The notes beneath the pieces are model-generated. The model was not told the DNA's origin and searched no databases. It saw only the letters and a list, made by a program, of their open reading frames with translations. From positions 3,286,001 to 3,350,000 of the forward strand of contig NC_079490.1 in the NCBI RefSeq assembly GCF_020520425.1: DNA of 64,000 nt, written 5' to 3'. The DNA comes from Spinacia oleracea (lineage: Eukaryota; Streptophyta; Magnoliopsida; Caryophyllales; Amaranthaceae). Positions 62,935-64,000 of this stretch are shown here, one piece after another; the first letter of the stretch is position 1, and the number at the start of each line of letters is the position of its first letter. A program made the translations under genes and the position numbers.

Positions 62935-64000
62935 TGATAGGCTGTCGTACACCCGTCAAAAATAAAATCCTAACGAAACCTCCTAACAATGTAGTAGGGT
63001 AAGCAGGGTCGAATCCACAGAGAGATGGCTATTTAAATCTAGCTTCCAAGGTATGGCGAAACTAACAATGTCACGAAATTTAGGATTCAATGTTTAAACT
63101 AAAATAAATAGAAAAATAAACTAAAAGATCTAGGGCAACGGTTCACCATGTTCATAGTTCAGAATCAATCAAAACATCATCAACAACTCAAATATTCAAA
63201 TTATCTAGAGCACAAGTTAATCCTACGGTCGGGTCTTAACACTCTCAATTCAACATATGCAGTACGATCGCTAACATAATCAGAATTGCTAGTTGTAGGT
63301 AAGCCTCTAAAATTCGATCTTTCGATTCTAAATCCTATTAGCATGATTTAATCAAACAATTGATCAGATTGCAAAGATTAACAATATAAACCTAATCAAC
63401 TAGAAATATCAATGAATAATCAAACCATCAACAATAATAATAAGGATTCATAATATAAACATGGATTCCCAAACCCTAGAAAAGAAACTACTCAATCATG
63501 AAACGAATAATGAAAATCAAATCTAAGAATGAAAACATAATTAAAAGCAATAAATAAAATAAAAACGAAAATCAATAATACCTCAAAGAATTACATTAAT
63601 GGAGTTTGTAGAAAAACTATGGTTCATGAAAAAGAAAAGAGAGAAAAAAAACGTGAGAGAGGAGTTCCAAGAGAATTAAAACCTAAAGGAAATAAAAGCA
63701 TGAGGGATAAAAGCATTCCCTTGAAGTATTTATATGCTTCTCAAATTCTAAACAAAATAGGAAAAAATAACAATTACATAAGCTAAGATTTAATTGGACG
63801 ATCACGAAGACCAAAACACGCGCGGAAATCACTTGGGCGCAGAAACCAGCGGGCCCGCTGGTTGGTCGCTGGTTTTCGCGCCCAAGGAGGAGAGTTGGGC
63901 CTGCGTTTTGGGCCGTAGGCGAATCGGATAGTCGAGCCATCTTGTTTATGTCATAACTCTTGTTCTACAATGCCTATAAGGACGTGTGACCTGTCGTTGG
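62935..64000 (-). repeat. 5' LTR of gag-only element, cut by window end
   Basis: Repeats 56853-57918 base for base as far as I can see; about 400 bp more are expected beyond the window. Confidence 0.9.

Larger units (their letters stand above)
56853..64000 (-). mobile_element. Young gag-only LTR element (Gypsy, Athila-like), runs off the window
   Basis: Its left LTR (56853-58314, 1,462 bp, tgatag...catca) recurs from 62935 to the window end, offset 6,082 bp, with no difference that I could see over 1,066 bp. On the minus strand the primer site tggcgccgttgccgggg (62929-62913) follows the 5' LTR, matching the 3' end of tRNA-Asp as in Athila-type elements; a purine tract cttgggggaatt precedes the 3' LTR. 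Only a gag-like frame is present; no protease, reverse transcriptase or integrase is seen, so it is non-autonomous. It looks whole for its kind and very young. It is inserted in exon 2 of copy 7; the outer duplication is beyond the window. Confidence 0.88.

Overview
The window is nuclear DNA from a flowering plant: GT-AG introns in AT-rich DNA, TATA boxes, AATAAA-type poly(A) signals, and dense nested transposons of plant type (Copia, Gypsy, CACTA, hAT, MULE, PIF, Stowaway, Helitron, LINE, SINE). The host genes resemble the 23 kDa jasmonate-induced protein (JIP-23) family. As far as I remember, close members are common in Amaranthaceae/Chenopodiaceae, so a spinach-, beet- or quinoa-like source is my guess, from memory only.

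The backbone is a cluster of seven related two-exon genes, called copies 1-7 here. Copy 1 (792-1021) is an exon-2 fragment. Copies 2 (5753-7848, +), 3 (17310-15212, -), 5 (37984-39444, +) and 6 (48428-47712, -) look intact at 192-199 aa. Copy 4 (22767-24344, +) has a broken N-terminal frame and a lost stop. Copy 7 (55596 onward, +) has a broken N-terminal frame and an exon 2 cut by an LTR element. Two promoter types split them: type A (copies 2, 4, 6) and type B (3, 5, 7). They alternate A/B along the window. Each has a TATA box, a short leader and a leader intron just before the ATG. Parts of the flanks are direct or inverted duplicates of each other, so several transposon insertions can be seen with their empty sites in a paralogous block.

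Layout: 0-9 kb, copies 1-2 with a hAT/Helitron/MULE nest and a LINE inside a MITE inside an intron. 9.8-14.6 kb, an LTR relic holding a Stowaway MITE that holds a 3.7-kb CACTA element carrying a glutamate-synthase exon. 15-25 kb, copies 3-4. 24.9-29.2 kb, a Gypsy relic split by a 3.5-kb CACTA element with a six-exon gene joining a transposase-associated domain to a Ulp1-like protease. 29.2-37.1 kb, inverted duplicate arms with hAT, MITE, SINE and PIF copies. 37-40 kb, copy 5. 40.1-45.0 kb, a whole-looking young Copia element. 46.2-46.7 kb, a 494-bp internally deleted Copia with matching LTRs. 47.7-49.8 kb, copy 6. 50.5-52.5 kb, a Gypsy gag relic. 54.5-56.9 kb, copy 7. 56.85 kb to the end, a young gag-only LTR element whose second LTR runs off the window.

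The host genes do not form a pathway. They are tandem and inverted paralogs of one stress-protein-like family in a transposon-rich cluster. No tRNA, rRNA or CRISPR is supported.
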